A DNA stretch of 64,000 bases. Source: Streptomyces sennicomposti (GTDB taxonomy: Bacteria > Actinomycetota > Actinomycetes > Streptomycetales > Streptomycetaceae). The position numbers and the translations under genes were made by a program. Shown piece after piece: positions 42,411 to 51,501 of this stretch. The DNA lies in the NCBI RefSeq assembly GCF_019890635.1, contig NZ_JAIOAB010000004.1, positions 124,001-188,000 of the forward strand, read 5' to 3'. Position 1 is the stretch's first letter, and each line of letters begins with the position of its first letter. A model generated the notes under the pieces. That model was given only the letters and a program-made list of their open reading frames with translations. It was not told where the DNA came from and made no database searches.

Positions 42411-42929
42411 TCAGCAGCCGCAGGCGTCACCCTCGGCCGGGGCCGTCAGCGGGTCCGCCGTGCGGCGCTCCACGCCCTGCCGGGTCTCGTAAGCGAAACC
42501 CTCGCGCACCCAGTACTCGAAGCCGCCGAGCATCTCCTTGACCCGGTAGCCGAGTTCGGCGAGGGCGAGCGCCGCGCGGGTGGCGCCGTCGCAGCCGGGC
42601 CCCCAGCAGTGGACGACGACCGGGACGGACCGGTCCAGCAGCGCTTCGGCCCGCTCGGGGACGAGCGCCGTCGGCAGGTGGACCGCGCCGGGGATGTGGC
42701 CCTGGTCCCAGGCCTCGGCGGAACGGGAGTCGACCACGACGAACCCGGGGTCGCCGCCGGCCGCGAGGGCGGCGGCGACGTCCGACACGTCGGTGTGGAA
42801 GGCGAGGCTCGCCCGGAAGTGGGCGGCGGCCTCGGCCGGGGCCGCGGGGGCGACGCGCAGCACGGGGCTGACGGCGGCCGGGGAGGCCTCGGGGGTCGCC
42901 GACGGGGCCGGGGCGGCGGAGAGGGGCAT
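42411..42929 (-). CDS. Rhodanese-domain protein
   Basis: 172 aa. After an Ala/Pro-rich N-terminus, a single rhodanese fold runs from about residue 50: FVVVDSRSAEAWDQGHIPGAVHLP, then the active-site loop VVHCWGPGCDGATRA with the catalytic Cys. It ends EGDACGC, a possible second redox pair. The loop CWGPGC differs from the standard CxxGxR six-residue loop. The ATG at 42929 follows AAGGAC. Divergent from an Lrp/AsnC gene. Substrate (thiosulfate or a sulfurtransfer partner) unknown. Confidence 0.9.
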   Translation of the reverse strand: MPLSAAPAPSATPEASPAAVSPVLRVAPAAPAEAAAHFRASLAFHTDVSDVAAALAAGGDPGFVVVDSRSAEAWDQGHIPGAVHLPTALVPERAEALLDRSVPVVVHCWGPGCDGATRAALALAELGYRVKEMLGGFEYWVREGFAYETRQGVERRTADPLTAPAEGDACGC

Positions 42930-43065
42930 CGGGGGTCCTTCCGTGGATCGTTTCGTCGCGGATCGTTCGACGGCCCGAAATCTACGGTCGGCGATCGCCG
43001 CCCTGAAGGGGCGATCCACGGCACACCTCTTGATCCGCCGGGGATTCTCCTGCTATTCCTCGCCC
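42930..43065. promoter_or_regulatory. Rhodanese / Lrp divergent operator region
   Basis: 136 bp containing two direct GGATCGTT copies with 15-bp spacing (42945, 42960) and a perfect 12-bp palindrome CGGCGATCGCCG (42989-43000). The left pair lies near the rhodanese start and the palindrome is central, both suited to Lrp dimers. Confidence 0.45.
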
Positions 43066-43512
43066 ATGACCGCGTTTTCCCCGGACGCCACCGACTGGCG
43101 CATTCTCGACGTCCTCCAGCGGGAGGGCCGGGCCACTTTCGCCGAGCTGGCGCGGGCCGTGTCGATGTCGCCGAGCGCGGTGACCGAGCGGGTGCGCCGG
43201 CTGGAGGAGGCGGGCGTCATCCAGGGCTACGCCGCGGTGGTCGATCCGGACCGGCTGGGGCTGCCGATCCTCGCCTTCGTGCGGCTGCGGTATCCCAACG
43301 GCAACTACAAGCCGTTCCACGATCTGGTCGACGCCACGCCGGAGATCCTGGAGGCGCACCATGTGACGGGCGACGACTGCTTCGTCATCAAGGTCGCCGC
43401 GCGCTCCATGCGGCACCTGGAGGAGGTGTCGGGCAGGATCGGCGCGCTGGGGTCGGTGACGACGAGCGTCGTCTACTCCTCTCCCCTGCCCCGCCGTCCC
43501 CTCGGCCGCTGA
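43066..43512 (+). CDS. Lrp/AsnC-family regulator
   Basis: 148 aa. HTH at about 10-60 (DATDWRILDVLQREGRATFA, VSMSPSAVTERVRRLEEAGV) and a RAM domain at 65-140 (LAFVRLRYPNGNYKPF, HHVTGDDCFVIKVAARSM). It is divergent from the rhodanese gene, which it probably regulates. This type often senses cysteine or other sulfur amino acids. Confidence 0.94.
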   Translation: MTAFSPDATDWRILDVLQREGRATFAELARAVSMSPSAVTERVRRLEEAGVIQGYAAVVDPDRLGLPILAFVRLRYPNGNYKPFHDLVDATPEILEAHHVTGDDCFVIKVAARSMRHLEEVSGRIGALGSVTTSVVYSSPLPRRPLGR

Positions 43513-43592
43513 CGGCCCGGGGACGCCCTCGTCGTACGGCCTGCGTCCGTACGGCCTGCGTCGTACGGCCTGCGTCGTACGGCCGCCGTCGG

Positions 43593-46586
43593 TCAGGCCG
43601 GGCCCCGCTGCCGCACCGTGGAACCCGACCGCCCCTTCACGATCTCCAGTTGGGCGTGGACGCGCCGCCGCAGGTCGGCGACGTGGCTGACGATGCCCAC
43701 GCTGCGGTCGCGTTCGCGCAGCGAGTCCAGCACGTCCAGGACCTCGTCGAGGGTCTGGTCGTCCAGGCTGCCGAAGCCCTCGTCGATGAAGAGGGTGTCC
43801 AGCCGGACCCCGCCGGCCTCGTCGGTGACCACGTCCGCGAGGCCGAGGGCGAGGGCGAGCGAGGCGAAGAACGTCTCGCCGCCGGACAGGGTCGCCGTGT
43901 CCCGTTCCCGGCCGGTCCAGGCGTCGACCACGTGCAGTCCGAGGCCGCTGCGGCCGCGGCCGGACCGGTCGTCGGAGTGGACGAGGGTGTAGCGGCCGGA
44001 CGACATGCGCCGCAGCCGGGCGGTGGCGGCGGCCGCCACCTGTTCCAGGCGGGCCGCGAGGACGTAGGACTCCAGGCGCATCTTGCGCTCGTTGTCGGCG
44101 GAGGTGCCCGCGGCGAGGGTGGCCAGGCGGGCCACCCGGTCGTACTCCTCGCGCAGCGGCGCCAGGCGCCGTACGCCGGTGGCCGCGCGGGCGGAGAGCC
44201 GGTCGAGTTCCTCGCAGCGGCGGGCTGCGGCGTCCCGCGCGGAGGCGGCCTCGCGCAGCCGCCGGCCCGCGTCCGCGGCGGCGGCCTCCGCCGCGGCGAC
44301 GTCGGCGGGGGGCCGCCGGGCGGCGGCGACGGTGTCGGCCTCGGCCAGCACCGCCCGCACGGCCGCCTCCTCCGCCTGCCAGGCGTCCAGGCGGCGTTGC
44401 AGCTCGCGGTGGGCGGTGTCGTCCAGGAGCGCGGCGGCCGCGTCCCGCGGGGTGTCGAAGCCGGCCCGGAAGGCGGCCTCGGCGAGCCGTCCGTCGGCGT
44501 CCTTGAGCCGCTCGGCGCTCTCCTCCACGGCGCGCGCCGCGTCGGCGGCGGCGGTGAGCAGGGCCGCCCGGCGCTCCAGCTGGGCGGCCCGGGCCGCGAC
44601 GCTGGGGGCGGCGCCGCGGGCCTCGGCGATCTCCGCCTCCAGGGCGGTCCGCTCGCGCTCCAGGTTCTCGCGACGGGTCAGCCGGGAGGCCGCGCGCAGC
44701 TCGGCCCGCCTGCGGTCGGCGAGGCGGCGCTCGCGTTCCTGTTCGGCGGCGCGCAGCTCGACCTGGGCCGGGTGCAGCGCGGCGGCGTCCCGGCGGGCCT
44801 GCGCGAGCCGCCGGTCCAGTTCCTCGGCCTCGGCGGCGAGTCGTCCGGCGGGGGCGTCGCCCGCCTCGGCGGTGGCGGCGGACAGCTCCGCGCTCAGGGC
44901 GGCGAGGCGGCGCTCGTCCTCGGCGTGCCGCCTCTCGGCCGCCTGGTGGTCGGCGAGGGCGCGCTCCTCGGTCTCGCGGTCGACGTGTCCGGCGACCTTG
45001 CGGGCGGGCGCGGGGTGCGCGGTGGCGCCGCAGACGGCGCAGGGTTCGCCGTCGGCGAGGTTCGCGGCCAGTTCGGCGGCGATGCCGGTCAGCCGCTGCT
45101 CCTTGAGCCGGAGCCAGTGCTCCTTGAGCCTCAGGGACTCCTCGCCGGAGGCGAGGGCGCGGTGCCGGGCCCGTTCGGTCTCCTCGGTCAGCCGGTCGCG
45201 CTCGCGGGCGGCCCGGAGCCGCGCCTGGGCGGGTTCGCGCCGTACGGCGAGCTGTTCGGCCCGGCCGGCCGCCTCCTGTGCGGCCTCGACACGGCTCCGC
45301 AACGCCTCGCGGGTCGTCTCCCAGCCGGCGAGCCAGCTCTCGGCCTCCTGCAGCGCGTCCGCGTCGGCGCGCTCCTCCTGGTCCGCCTCGTCGCGTTCGG
45401 CGAGCAGGCCGGCCAGGCGGCGTTCGGCGCGGCGGGCCGACTCCAGCGAGCCGAGTTCCTCGGCGGCCCGGCGGGCGGCGGCGGCGAGTCCGGCCGCGCC
45501 GGCGTCGTGGAAGCGCTCGGGGAGCCGGGCGCGTGCGGAGGCGTCGGCGGCGGCCGCGCGCCGGTGTTCGGCGTCGGCGGCGTCCCTGAGTTCCAGTGCG
45601 GGCGCGACGGTCTCGGCCTTGCGGCCCCGTTCCATCCGCGCCCGGGTCTCCTCGTGGGCGCCGGCCCGCTGTGCGAGCCGTTCTGCACGGTCGCGTGCCT
45701 CCGCGAACCGCTGTTGCAGCCTGGCCAGTTCGCGTACGTCGTCCAGGGCGCGTCCGGCGGCGAGCCGGTCGGCCTCGGCGGCGGTGAGGCGGCAGTGGGC
45801 GGCGGTGAGCTGCTCGCGGGCGGTGCTGCGGGCGACGGCCGCCGCGGTGAGCACCGCTTCGGCCAGGCCAGGGTCGCCGGGGGCGAGGTCGGGCAGCTCC
45901 ATGGCGTCGCCGGCCGCCTGCTGCATCCGGTGCGCGTCGGCGAGCAGCGCGGCGTCGCCCTCGCGCACCTGGGCCTCGGTGGCGCGCCGGCGTTCGGCGA
46001 GGCGGCGTTCGACCTCGGCGAAGCGACGGGTGTCGAACAGGCGGCCGAGCAGCTTGCCGCGGGCCTCGGCGTCGGCGCGCAGGAAGCGGGCGAAGTCGCC
46101 CTGGGGCAGCAGCACCACCTGGCAGAACTGCTCCCGGCTCATGCCGAGCAGCTGGGTGATCTCCTCGCCGATCTCCTGGTGGGAGCCGCTGAGGTCCTTC
46201 CAGGCGCCCGCTGTCGCGTCGTACTCGCGCAGCCAGGTCTGCGCCTTGTCCATGGTGGTGCCCTTGCCGCGCCGCTTGGGGCGCTCCCAGGGCGGCTGCC
46301 GGGTGATCTCCAGCCTGCGGCCGGCCACGGTCAGGTCGAGGGTGACCTCGGTGCGGGTGCCGGCGTCGGCGTGGTCGCTGCGCAGGGTGGCGCCCTGGCC
46401 GCTCTGCCGGGCGCCGGGCACGGAGCCGTACAGGGCGTAGCAGACGGCGTCCAGCACGGAGGTCTTGCCGGCGCCGGTCGGGCCGTGCAGCAGGAACAGC
46501 CCGGCGGCCGACAGCGCGTCGAAGTCGACGCACTGGCGGCTTCCGAAGGGCCCGAAGGCGGTGATCTCCAGCCGGTGCAGCCTCAC
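43593..46586 (-). CDS. sbcC: Exonuclease subunit SbcC
   Basis: 997 aa SMC/Rad50-like ATPase. Walker A LHGPTGAGKTSVLDA lies near residue 35. Two long coiled-coil arms with heavy Arg/Glu/Ala content flank the zinc hook GEPCAVCGATAHPAP (about residue 510). The C-terminal signature TLSGGETFFASLALALGLAD and Walker B VRLDTLFIDEGFGSLD follow. With SbcD it cleaves hairpins and DNA-protein blocks. It follows sbcD by 79 bp on the same strand. Confidence 0.96.
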   Translation of the reverse strand: MRLHRLEITAFGPFGSRQCVDFDALSAAGLFLLHGPTGAGKTSVLDAVCYALYGSVPGARQSGQGATLRSDHADAGTRTEVTLDLTVAGRRLEITRQPPWERPKRRGKGTTMDKAQTWLREYDATAGAWKDLSGSHQEIGEEITQLLGMSREQFCQVVLLPQGDFARFLRADAEARGKLLGRLFDTRRFAEVERRLAERRRATEAQVREGDAALLADAHRMQQAAGDAMELPDLAPGDPGLAEAVLTAAAVARSTAREQLTAAHCRLTAAEADRLAAGRALDDVRELARLQQRFAEARDRAERLAQRAGAHEETRARMERGRKAETVAPALELRDAADAEHRRAAAADASARARLPERFHDAGAAGLAAAARRAAEELGSLESARRAERRLAGLLAERDEADQEERADADALQEAESWLAGWETTREALRSRVEAAQEAAGRAEQLAVRREPAQARLRAARERDRLTEETERARHRALASGEESLRLKEHWLRLKEQRLTGIAAELAANLADGEPCAVCGATAHPAPARKVAGHVDRETEERALADHQAAERRHAEDERRLAALSAELSAATAEAGDAPAGRLAAEAEELDRRLAQARRDAAALHPAQVELRAAEQERERRLADRRRAELRAASRLTRRENLERERTALEAEIAEARGAAPSVAARAAQLERRAALLTAAADAARAVEESAERLKDADGRLAEAAFRAGFDTPRDAAAALLDDTAHRELQRRLDAWQAEEAAVRAVLAEADTVAAARRPPADVAAAEAAAADAGRRLREAASARDAAARRCEELDRLSARAATGVRRLAPLREEYDRVARLATLAAGTSADNERKMRLESYVLAARLEQVAAAATARLRRMSSGRYTLVHSDDRSGRGRSGLGLHVVDAWTGRERDTATLSGGETFFASLALALGLADVVTDEAGGVRLDTLFIDEGFGSLDDQTLDEVLDVLDSLRERDRSVGIVSHVADLRRRVHAQLEIVKGRSGSTVRQRGPA

Positions 46587-46665
46587 TGCGCCTCTCCCTC
46601 GTGGTGCGTCCGCGCCGGGTGCGGCTGTGCGGCGCCGTCGCCGGCCGGGGCGTGCGGCCGTGCGC

Positions 46666-47829
46666 TCACCGCGTCACCTCGTGCTCCGGGTCGTCCAGGC
46701 GGACCGCGTCGAACGCCTCGCGCAGCACGGCCTGTTCGTCGGCGTCGGGTCCGGCGCCGCGCACATGGGCGACGAAGTCCTCGGCGATCTGCTGGTCGCT
46801 GCGGCCGGCGAGCCGGCGGGCGTAGGACACGTCGGGGTCGTCGGGGGCGCGCTCGGGATCGAAGACCAGGCTGAGGGTGTGCGGGAAGCGCTCGGTGAGG
46901 CGGGCCATCGGGTCGGCGGGGCGGACCGGGTCGGTGAGGGTGGCCTCGACCCAGGACTCCTCGTGGGGGGCGAGCGCGGGGTCGGCGAGCAGGTCCTCCA
47001 GCGGGCCGCGGAGCCGGGCCAGCGGGCGCGGCACCGGGCAGTCGACGCGTTCGGCGGTGACCGAGCCGTCGGCGTCCAGGTCGACGATCCACACGCTCTT
47101 GCGGTGCGCGGCCTCGGAGAAGGAGTACGGCAGCGGGGAGCCGGAGTAGCGCACGCGCCCGGTGATGGTCTGGCAGCCGTGCAGATGGCCGAGAGCGGCG
47201 TAGTCGACGCCGTCGAAGACGCCCGCGGGGACGGCGGCCACTCCTCCGACGGTGATGTCCCGCTCGCTGTCGCTGGCCTCGCCGCCGGTGACGAAGGCGT
47301 GGGCGAGGACGACCGAGCGGGTGCCGTGCGGGCGGGCGGCGAGGTCGGCGCGCACCCGGTCCATGGCGGCGGCGAGCACCGCCTCGTGGCCCGCCTTCTC
47401 GACCCCGAACGCGTCTTTCACCAGGGCGGGTTCGAGGTAGGGCAGCCCGTAGAAGGCGACGTCGCCGTGCGCGTCGGCCAGCACCACGGGAGTCGCGCAG
47501 GCCGCCGGTTCGGTGCGCAGGTGGATGCCCGCGCGGCCGATCAGCCCGGCGCCGACGCCGAGCCGGCGGGCGGAGTCGTGGTTGCCGGAGATCATCACGG
47601 TGGGCACGCCGAGGGCGGCGAGGCGGTGCAGGGCGTCGTCGAACAGTTCGACGGCGGCCAGCGGGGGCACGGCGCGGTCGTACACGTCTCCCGACACGAC
47701 CACGGCCTCGACGCCCCGCTCCCGCACGGTCGCCACGAGGTGACCGATGAACGCGGCCTGAGCGTCGAGCATGCTCACCCGGTGGAACGACCGGCCCAGA
47801 TGCCAGTCGGAAGTGTGCAGCAGCCTCAT
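46666..47829 (-). CDS. sbcD: Exonuclease subunit SbcD
   Basis: 387 aa Mre11-type nuclease. Metallophosphatase motifs are HTSDWHLGRSFHR (residues 5-17), VVVSGDVYDRAVPP, MISGNHDSARRL, VLAHAFVTGGE and YAALGHLHGCQ. It provides the two-metal nuclease site of the SbcCD complex. The ATG at 47829 lies downstream of an AT-rich promoter-like block (47865-47945). Confidence 0.96.
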   Translation of the reverse strand: MRLLHTSDWHLGRSFHRVSMLDAQAAFIGHLVATVRERGVEAVVVSGDVYDRAVPPLAAVELFDDALHRLAALGVPTVMISGNHDSARRLGVGAGLIGRAGIHLRTEPAACATPVVLADAHGDVAFYGLPYLEPALVKDAFGVEKAGHEAVLAAAMDRVRADLAARPHGTRSVVLAHAFVTGGEASDSERDITVGGVAAVPAGVFDGVDYAALGHLHGCQTITGRVRYSGSPLPYSFSEAAHRKSVWIVDLDADGSVTAERVDCPVPRPLARLRGPLEDLLADPALAPHEESWVEATLTDPVRPADPMARLTERFPHTLSLVFDPERAPDDPDVSYARRLAGRSDQQIAEDFVAHVRGAGPDADEQAVLREAFDAVRLDDPEHEVTR

Positions 47830-47948
47830 GATTTTCGAAGACTAACGGCCGGGTCCGACATCACGGGCGGTTGCTCGCGCATCCCCCGCCCCGAAGGGAG
47901 CGGATTACCCCGCTTGTTACGTTAATGTCCGTTCCGTCGCGTGAGTTT

Positions 47949-48575
47949 TCACGCGTCGCCGTACGCCTCGCCGCCCAGTTCGAGGACGGCGGTCCCGGCG
48001 GTGGCGTCCGCCAGCCAGGCGCGGAAGGCGTCGACGTCGGCGTCCGGCAGGGCGACCTCGATGGTGACGGCCTCGCCGTAGCGGACGTCGCGCACCTCCC
48101 GGCCGGTGGACCTGAGATCGTTCTGCACCTTGCCGGCCCGCTGGTGGTCGACGGTCACCGTGGCGAGGCGGAACCGGCGGCGGGTGCGGGCGCCGACCGC
48201 GTCCAGGGCCTCGCCGACCGCGCCGCCGTAGGCCCGGATGAGACCGCCCGCGCCGAGCTTGACCCCGCCGTAGTAGCGGGTGACGACGGCGACGACGTAC
48301 CGCATGTCGCGGCGCAGCAGCATCTGGAGCATGGGCACGCCGGCGGTGCCGCCGGGTTCGCCGTCGTCGCTGGCCTTCTGGACGCCCGCGTCGGCGCCGA
48401 TGACGTAGGCCCAGCAGTTGTGCGTGGCGTCGGCGTGCTCCTTGCGGACGGCCGCGATGAACTCCTGGGCCTCCTGCTCGGTGGCCGCCGGGGCGAGGGC
48501 GCACAGGAAGCGGGAACGGTTGATCTCGGTCTCGTGCACGCCCGCGCGGGCGACTGTGCGGTACTCGTCCTGCAT
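47949..48575 (-). CDS. YigZ/IMPACT-family protein
   Basis: 208 aa. It carries the IMPACT N-terminal domain (INRSRFLCALAPAATEQEAQ, HNCWAYVIG, SDDGEPGGTAGVPMLQML and VTRYYGGVKLGAGGLIRAY) and the short C-terminal DUF1949-like domain. The family binds nucleic acid or ribosomes and is of unknown detailed function. It stands upstream of sbcD on the same strand, 119 bp away. Confidence 0.93.
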   Translation of the reverse strand: MQDEYRTVARAGVHETEINRSRFLCALAPAATEQEAQEFIAAVRKEHADATHNCWAYVIGADAGVQKASDDGEPGGTAGVPMLQMLLRRDMRYVVAVVTRYYGGVKLGAGGLIRAYGGAVGEALDAVGARTRRRFRLATVTVDHQRAGKVQNDLRSTGREVRDVRYGEAVTIEVALPDADVDAFRAWLADATAGTAVLELGGEAYGDA

Positions 48576-48752
48576 CCGGCCAGCCTATGCGGAGGGCTCG
48601 GTGGCGTCGGCCGCAGGTGCGCGGGGAGGTGATCGGCCGTGCGGCGCGGGCCGTGCGAGCCGTGCGGGCCGGGGAATCGACCGGCCGGGGGCGCTGTTGA
48701 TCAGGGGGTGAGGGCCGGGTGACGAGCCCGCCCGAGACGCGAGGAGAGACCT

Positions 48753-49163
48753 GTGGGGTACGGCGACGCGGCGACGGTCCGGAAGATCCTGACCGAACTC
48801 GGTGACACCTGGGCCGTGGTGGGCCTCTCGTCCAACCGGAACCGCGCCGCCTACGGCGTGGCCGAGGTGCTGCAGCGGTTCGGCAAGCGGATCGTGCCGG
48901 TGCACCCGAAGGCGGAGACGGTGCACGGCGAGCAGGGCTACGCCTCGCTCGCGGACATCCCGTTCGACGTGGACGTGGTGGACGTCTTCGTCAACAGCGA
49001 GCTGGCCGGAGCGGTCGCCGACGAGGCGGTCGCCAAGGGCGCCGGGGCGGTGTGGTTCCAGCTCGGCGTGATCGACGAGGCCGCCTACGAGCGGACCCGG
49101 GCGGCCGGGCTCGACATGGTCATGGACCGCTGCCCGGCCATCGAGATCCCCCGGCTGGGGTAG
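48753..49163 (+). CDS. CoA-binding protein (YccU-like)
   Basis: 136 aa Rossmann-fold domain: VVGLSSNRNRAAYGVAEVLQ, IVPVHPKAETVHGEQGYASL, VDVVDVFVNSE and VWFQLGVIDEAAYERTRAAG. The family binds CoA or a related cofactor, without assigned catalysis. GTG start at 48753 with GAGGAGAG six bases before it. A run of imperfect AGATCC-CCGGCTGAGG-type repeats follows the gene (about 49164-49256). Confidence 0.9.
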   Translation: MGYGDAATVRKILTELGDTWAVVGLSSNRNRAAYGVAEVLQRFGKRIVPVHPKAETVHGEQGYASLADIPFDVDVVDVFVNSELAGAVADEAVAKGAGAVWFQLGVIDEAAYERTRAAGLDMVMDRCPAIEIPRLG

Positions 49164-49316
49164 ATCCCCCGGCCGAGGCAGATCCTCCGGCCGGGGCCGG
49201 TCCTCCGGCTGGGGGTAGATTCCCGGGCTCGGACAGATCCCCGGCTGAGGGTGGAACCCCGACTGGGGCGGACCCGCCCGCCGGCTGGTCCCCGCCGCCC
49301 TGCCGACCGCCCGGGA

Positions 49317-49871
49317 TCAGACGCCGAGCCCGTCCACCACCACGGCACCCGGCAGTTCCGCGAACGCCTTGCCCGGGACCAGGAGCTTGCCGCGGCGCCG
49401 GCCGCTGCCGACCAGCACGTACGGCAGATCGACCACGGCGGAGTCCACCAGGACGGGCCAGCTCTCGGGCAGGCCGATCGGCGTGATGCCGCCGTACTCC
49501 ATGCCGGTCTCCCCCGTGGCCACGTCCATCGGCGCGAACGAGGCCTTGCGGGCGTCGAGCCGGCGGCGGACCACGCCGTTGACGTCGACGCGGGTGGTGG
49601 AGAGCACCAGACAGGCGGCCAGCCGGGACTCGCCGCCGCGCTTGCCCGCCACCACCACGCAGTTCGCGGACTGCTCCAGCAGCTCACGGCCGTAGTGCTC
49701 GACGAAGGTCGCGGTATCCGCCCACTGCGGGTCGGTGTCGACGTAGACGATCTGCTCGGCGGGGACGCTGCCGCGCCAGTGGCGTACGGCCTCGGCGACC
49801 GGGCGGACCAGTTCGTCGAGGCAGTCGGGGGCGGCAACGGCCTGCGGGAAGTCTCCGATGGGTGCGCGCAT
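49317..49871 (-). CDS. YbaK/EbsC-family aminoacyl-tRNA deacylase
   Basis: 184 aa. Family marks are VEHYGRELLEQSANCVVVAG, the conserved Lys in RKASFAPMDVATGETG, and MEYGGITPIGLPESWPVLVD. The group hydrolyses mischarged tRNA in trans (YbaK, ProX-like). The segment is complete and well placed. No partner synthetase is adjacent. Confidence 0.9.
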   Translation of the reverse strand: MRAPIGDFPQAVAAPDCLDELVRPVAEAVRHWRGSVPAEQIVYVDTDPQWADTATFVEHYGRELLEQSANCVVVAGKRGGESRLAACLVLSTTRVDVNGVVRRRLDARKASFAPMDVATGETGMEYGGITPIGLPESWPVLVDSAVVDLPYVLVGSGRRRGKLLVPGKAFAELPGAVVVDGLGV

Positions 49872-49914
49872 GCGGGCACGCTAACAGCAGCGCGGCGGGC
49901 TCCGGCCGGGCGTC

Positions 49915-50487
49915 TCAGTGCACGGGCGGGACCGAGACCGCCATGATCATCTCCATCGGCGTCTTCCCCGTATTGGCGTAGGCGTGCGGGGCGTTGGCCT
50001 CGAAGGACGCGCTCGCGCCCTCGGGCACGCGGTAGTCGACGCCGTCGACCGTGAGCGTCAGCTCGCCCGCCGTGACGTGCACGAGTTCGACCGTGCCGCC
50101 CGGGTGCGGATCGGAGGGGCTGCCCTCGCCCGGCATCAGCCGCCACTCCCACATCTCCAGCGGGCCCGGCGCCTCGGCGCCCGCGAGGAGCCGGTTGTAG
50201 CTGCCCGCGTCGGTGTGCCAGAGCCGTACGGCCTGGTCGGCGGGGACGACCCGGACGCGCGGCCCCTGCTCGTAGTCGAGCAGGGTGGTGATGCTGACGC
50301 CGAGCGCGTCACCGATCTTGACCACGGTGCCGAGGCTGGGGTTGGTGCGGGCCTGCTCGATCTGGATGAGCATGCCGCGGCTGACTCCCGCGCGGGCGGC
50401 GAGCGTGTCGAGGGTGAAGCCGCGCTCGGTGCGCCAGCGTTTGACGTTGCGCGCCAGGGACTGGGTCAGCAGGTCGAGGTCCGACAC
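49915..50487 (-). CDS. XRE-family regulator with cupin domain
   Basis: 190 aa from the preferred start. The HTH (LARNVKRWRTERGFTLDTLA, GVSRGMLIQIEQARTNPSLG) lies at about residues 10-65. The cupin runs from about 95 to the end (MPGEGSPSDPHPGGTVELVH, VPEGASASFEANAPHAY). Two starts are possible: GTG at 50520 (no ribosome site, and inside the operator) and GTG at 50487 giving MSDLDLLTQSLARN, with GGACGG just upstream. The second is favoured. Such regulators control the divergent transporter gene and themselves. Confidence 0.88.
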   Translation of the reverse strand: MSDLDLLTQSLARNVKRWRTERGFTLDTLAARAGVSRGMLIQIEQARTNPSLGTVVKIGDALGVSITTLLDYEQGPRVRVVPADQAVRLWHTDAGSYNRLLAGAEAPGPLEMWEWRLMPGEGSPSDPHPGGTVELVHVTAGELTLTVDGVDYRVPEGASASFEANAPHAYANTGKTPMEMIMAVSVPPVH

Positions 50488-50513
50488 ATTCCGTCCAATA
50501 TTCTGGATGACAG

Positions 50514-50531
50514 AGTTCACTTGGCTGAACT
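50514..50531. promoter_or_regulatory. Operator AGTTCA-N6-TGAACT
   Basis: A perfect 6-bp inverted repeat with a six-base centre, between the XRE-cupin gene and the EamA gene. A related GTTC-ACC-GAAC element lies 20 bp to the right, near 50552-50562. Together they form a probable two-site operator. Confidence 0.55.
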
Positions 50532-50580
50532 ACGGTGGGTTGCACCCGATCGTTCACCGAACTGTACTGCGAGGCGTCCC

Positions 50581-51438
50581 GTGACAGCATTCTTCGCCCT
50601 GGCCACCAGCCTCCTGTGGGGCCTGGCCGACTTCGGCGGCGGACTGCTCACCCGGCGCAGCCCGGCCCTGACGGTGGTCGTGGTCTCGCAGTCGATCGCG
50701 GCGCTGGTGCTGGGCGTGATCGTGGTGGCCACGGGCGGCTGGAGCGAGGCCGGCCCGCAGCTGTGGTTCGCGGTCGCGGCGGGACTGGTCGGGCCGGTGG
50801 CGCTGCTCTCCTTCTACAAGGCGCTCGCGCTCGGCCCGATGGGAGTGGTGTCGCCGCTGGCCACGCTGAGCGTGGCGGTGCCGATCGGAGTCGGCCTGGT
50901 GCTCGGGGAACGGCCGGGACTGCTCCAGGTCGCGGGCATCGCGGTCGCCGTCGGCGGGGTCGTGCTCGCGGGCGGACCGCAGCTCGGGGGCGCCGCCGTG
51001 CAGCGGCGGACGATCGGGCTGACGCTCGTCGCCGCGCTCGGGTTCGGCACGGTGTTCGCGCTGATCGCCGAGGCGTCGACCACGGTCACGGGGCTCTTCC
51101 TCGCGCTGTTCGTGCAGCGGGTGACCAATGTGGCGGCGGGCGGGGCGGCGCTGTACGCGTCGGCGCGGCGGGGCGGCGCGGTGCTGCCGGCGGGCGGTTT
51201 CCCGTGGGCCGCGCTGCCGGCGCTGGCCTTCGTCGGCCTCGCCGATGTCGCGGCCAACGGCACGTACTCGGTCGCCGCCCAGCACGGTCCGGTCACCGTC
51301 GCCGCCGTGCTGGCCTCGCTCTACCCGGTGGTGACCGCGCTGGCCGCCCGCGGCTTCCTGCGCGAACGGCTCCGCGCGGTCCAGGCGGCCGGGGCGGGGC
51401 TGGCGCTGCTGGGGACGCTGCTGCTGGCTACCGGGTAG
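50581..51438 (+). CDS. EamA/DMT-family transporter
   Basis: 285 aa with ten predicted membrane segments in two EamA repeats: FFALATSLLWGLADFGGGLL, FYKALALGPMGVVSPLATLS, and in the second half NGTYSVAAQHGPVTVAAVLA then LYPVVTALAARGFLRERL. The GTG at 50581 follows GAGG by six bases. Its likely role is export or uptake of an amino acid or metabolite sensed by the divergent XRE-cupin protein. Confidence 0.92.
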   Translation: MTAFFALATSLLWGLADFGGGLLTRRSPALTVVVVSQSIAALVLGVIVVATGGWSEAGPQLWFAVAAGLVGPVALLSFYKALALGPMGVVSPLATLSVAVPIGVGLVLGERPGLLQVAGIAVAVGGVVLAGGPQLGGAAVQRRTIGLTLVAALGFGTVFALIAEASTTVTGLFLALFVQRVTNVAAGGAALYASARRGGAVLPAGGFPWAALPALAFVGLADVAANGTYSVAAQHGPVTVAAVLASLYPVVTALAARGFLRERLRAVQAAGAGLALLGTLLLATG

Positions 51439-51501
51439 GCGACGGGCCGGGCCGATCCGAGCCGTCGCGGGCCGGTCGGGGACGACGGTCCGCGGCCGGG
51501 G

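Noticed and set aside
47865..47945. SOS box before sbcD
   Set aside because: TCGAAGACTAACGG lacks the paired half of the actinobacterial LexA site.
49164..49316. Small gene after the CoA-binding protein
   Set aside because: The sequence is a run of imperfect AGATCC/CCGGCTGAGG repeats without a start or ribosome site.
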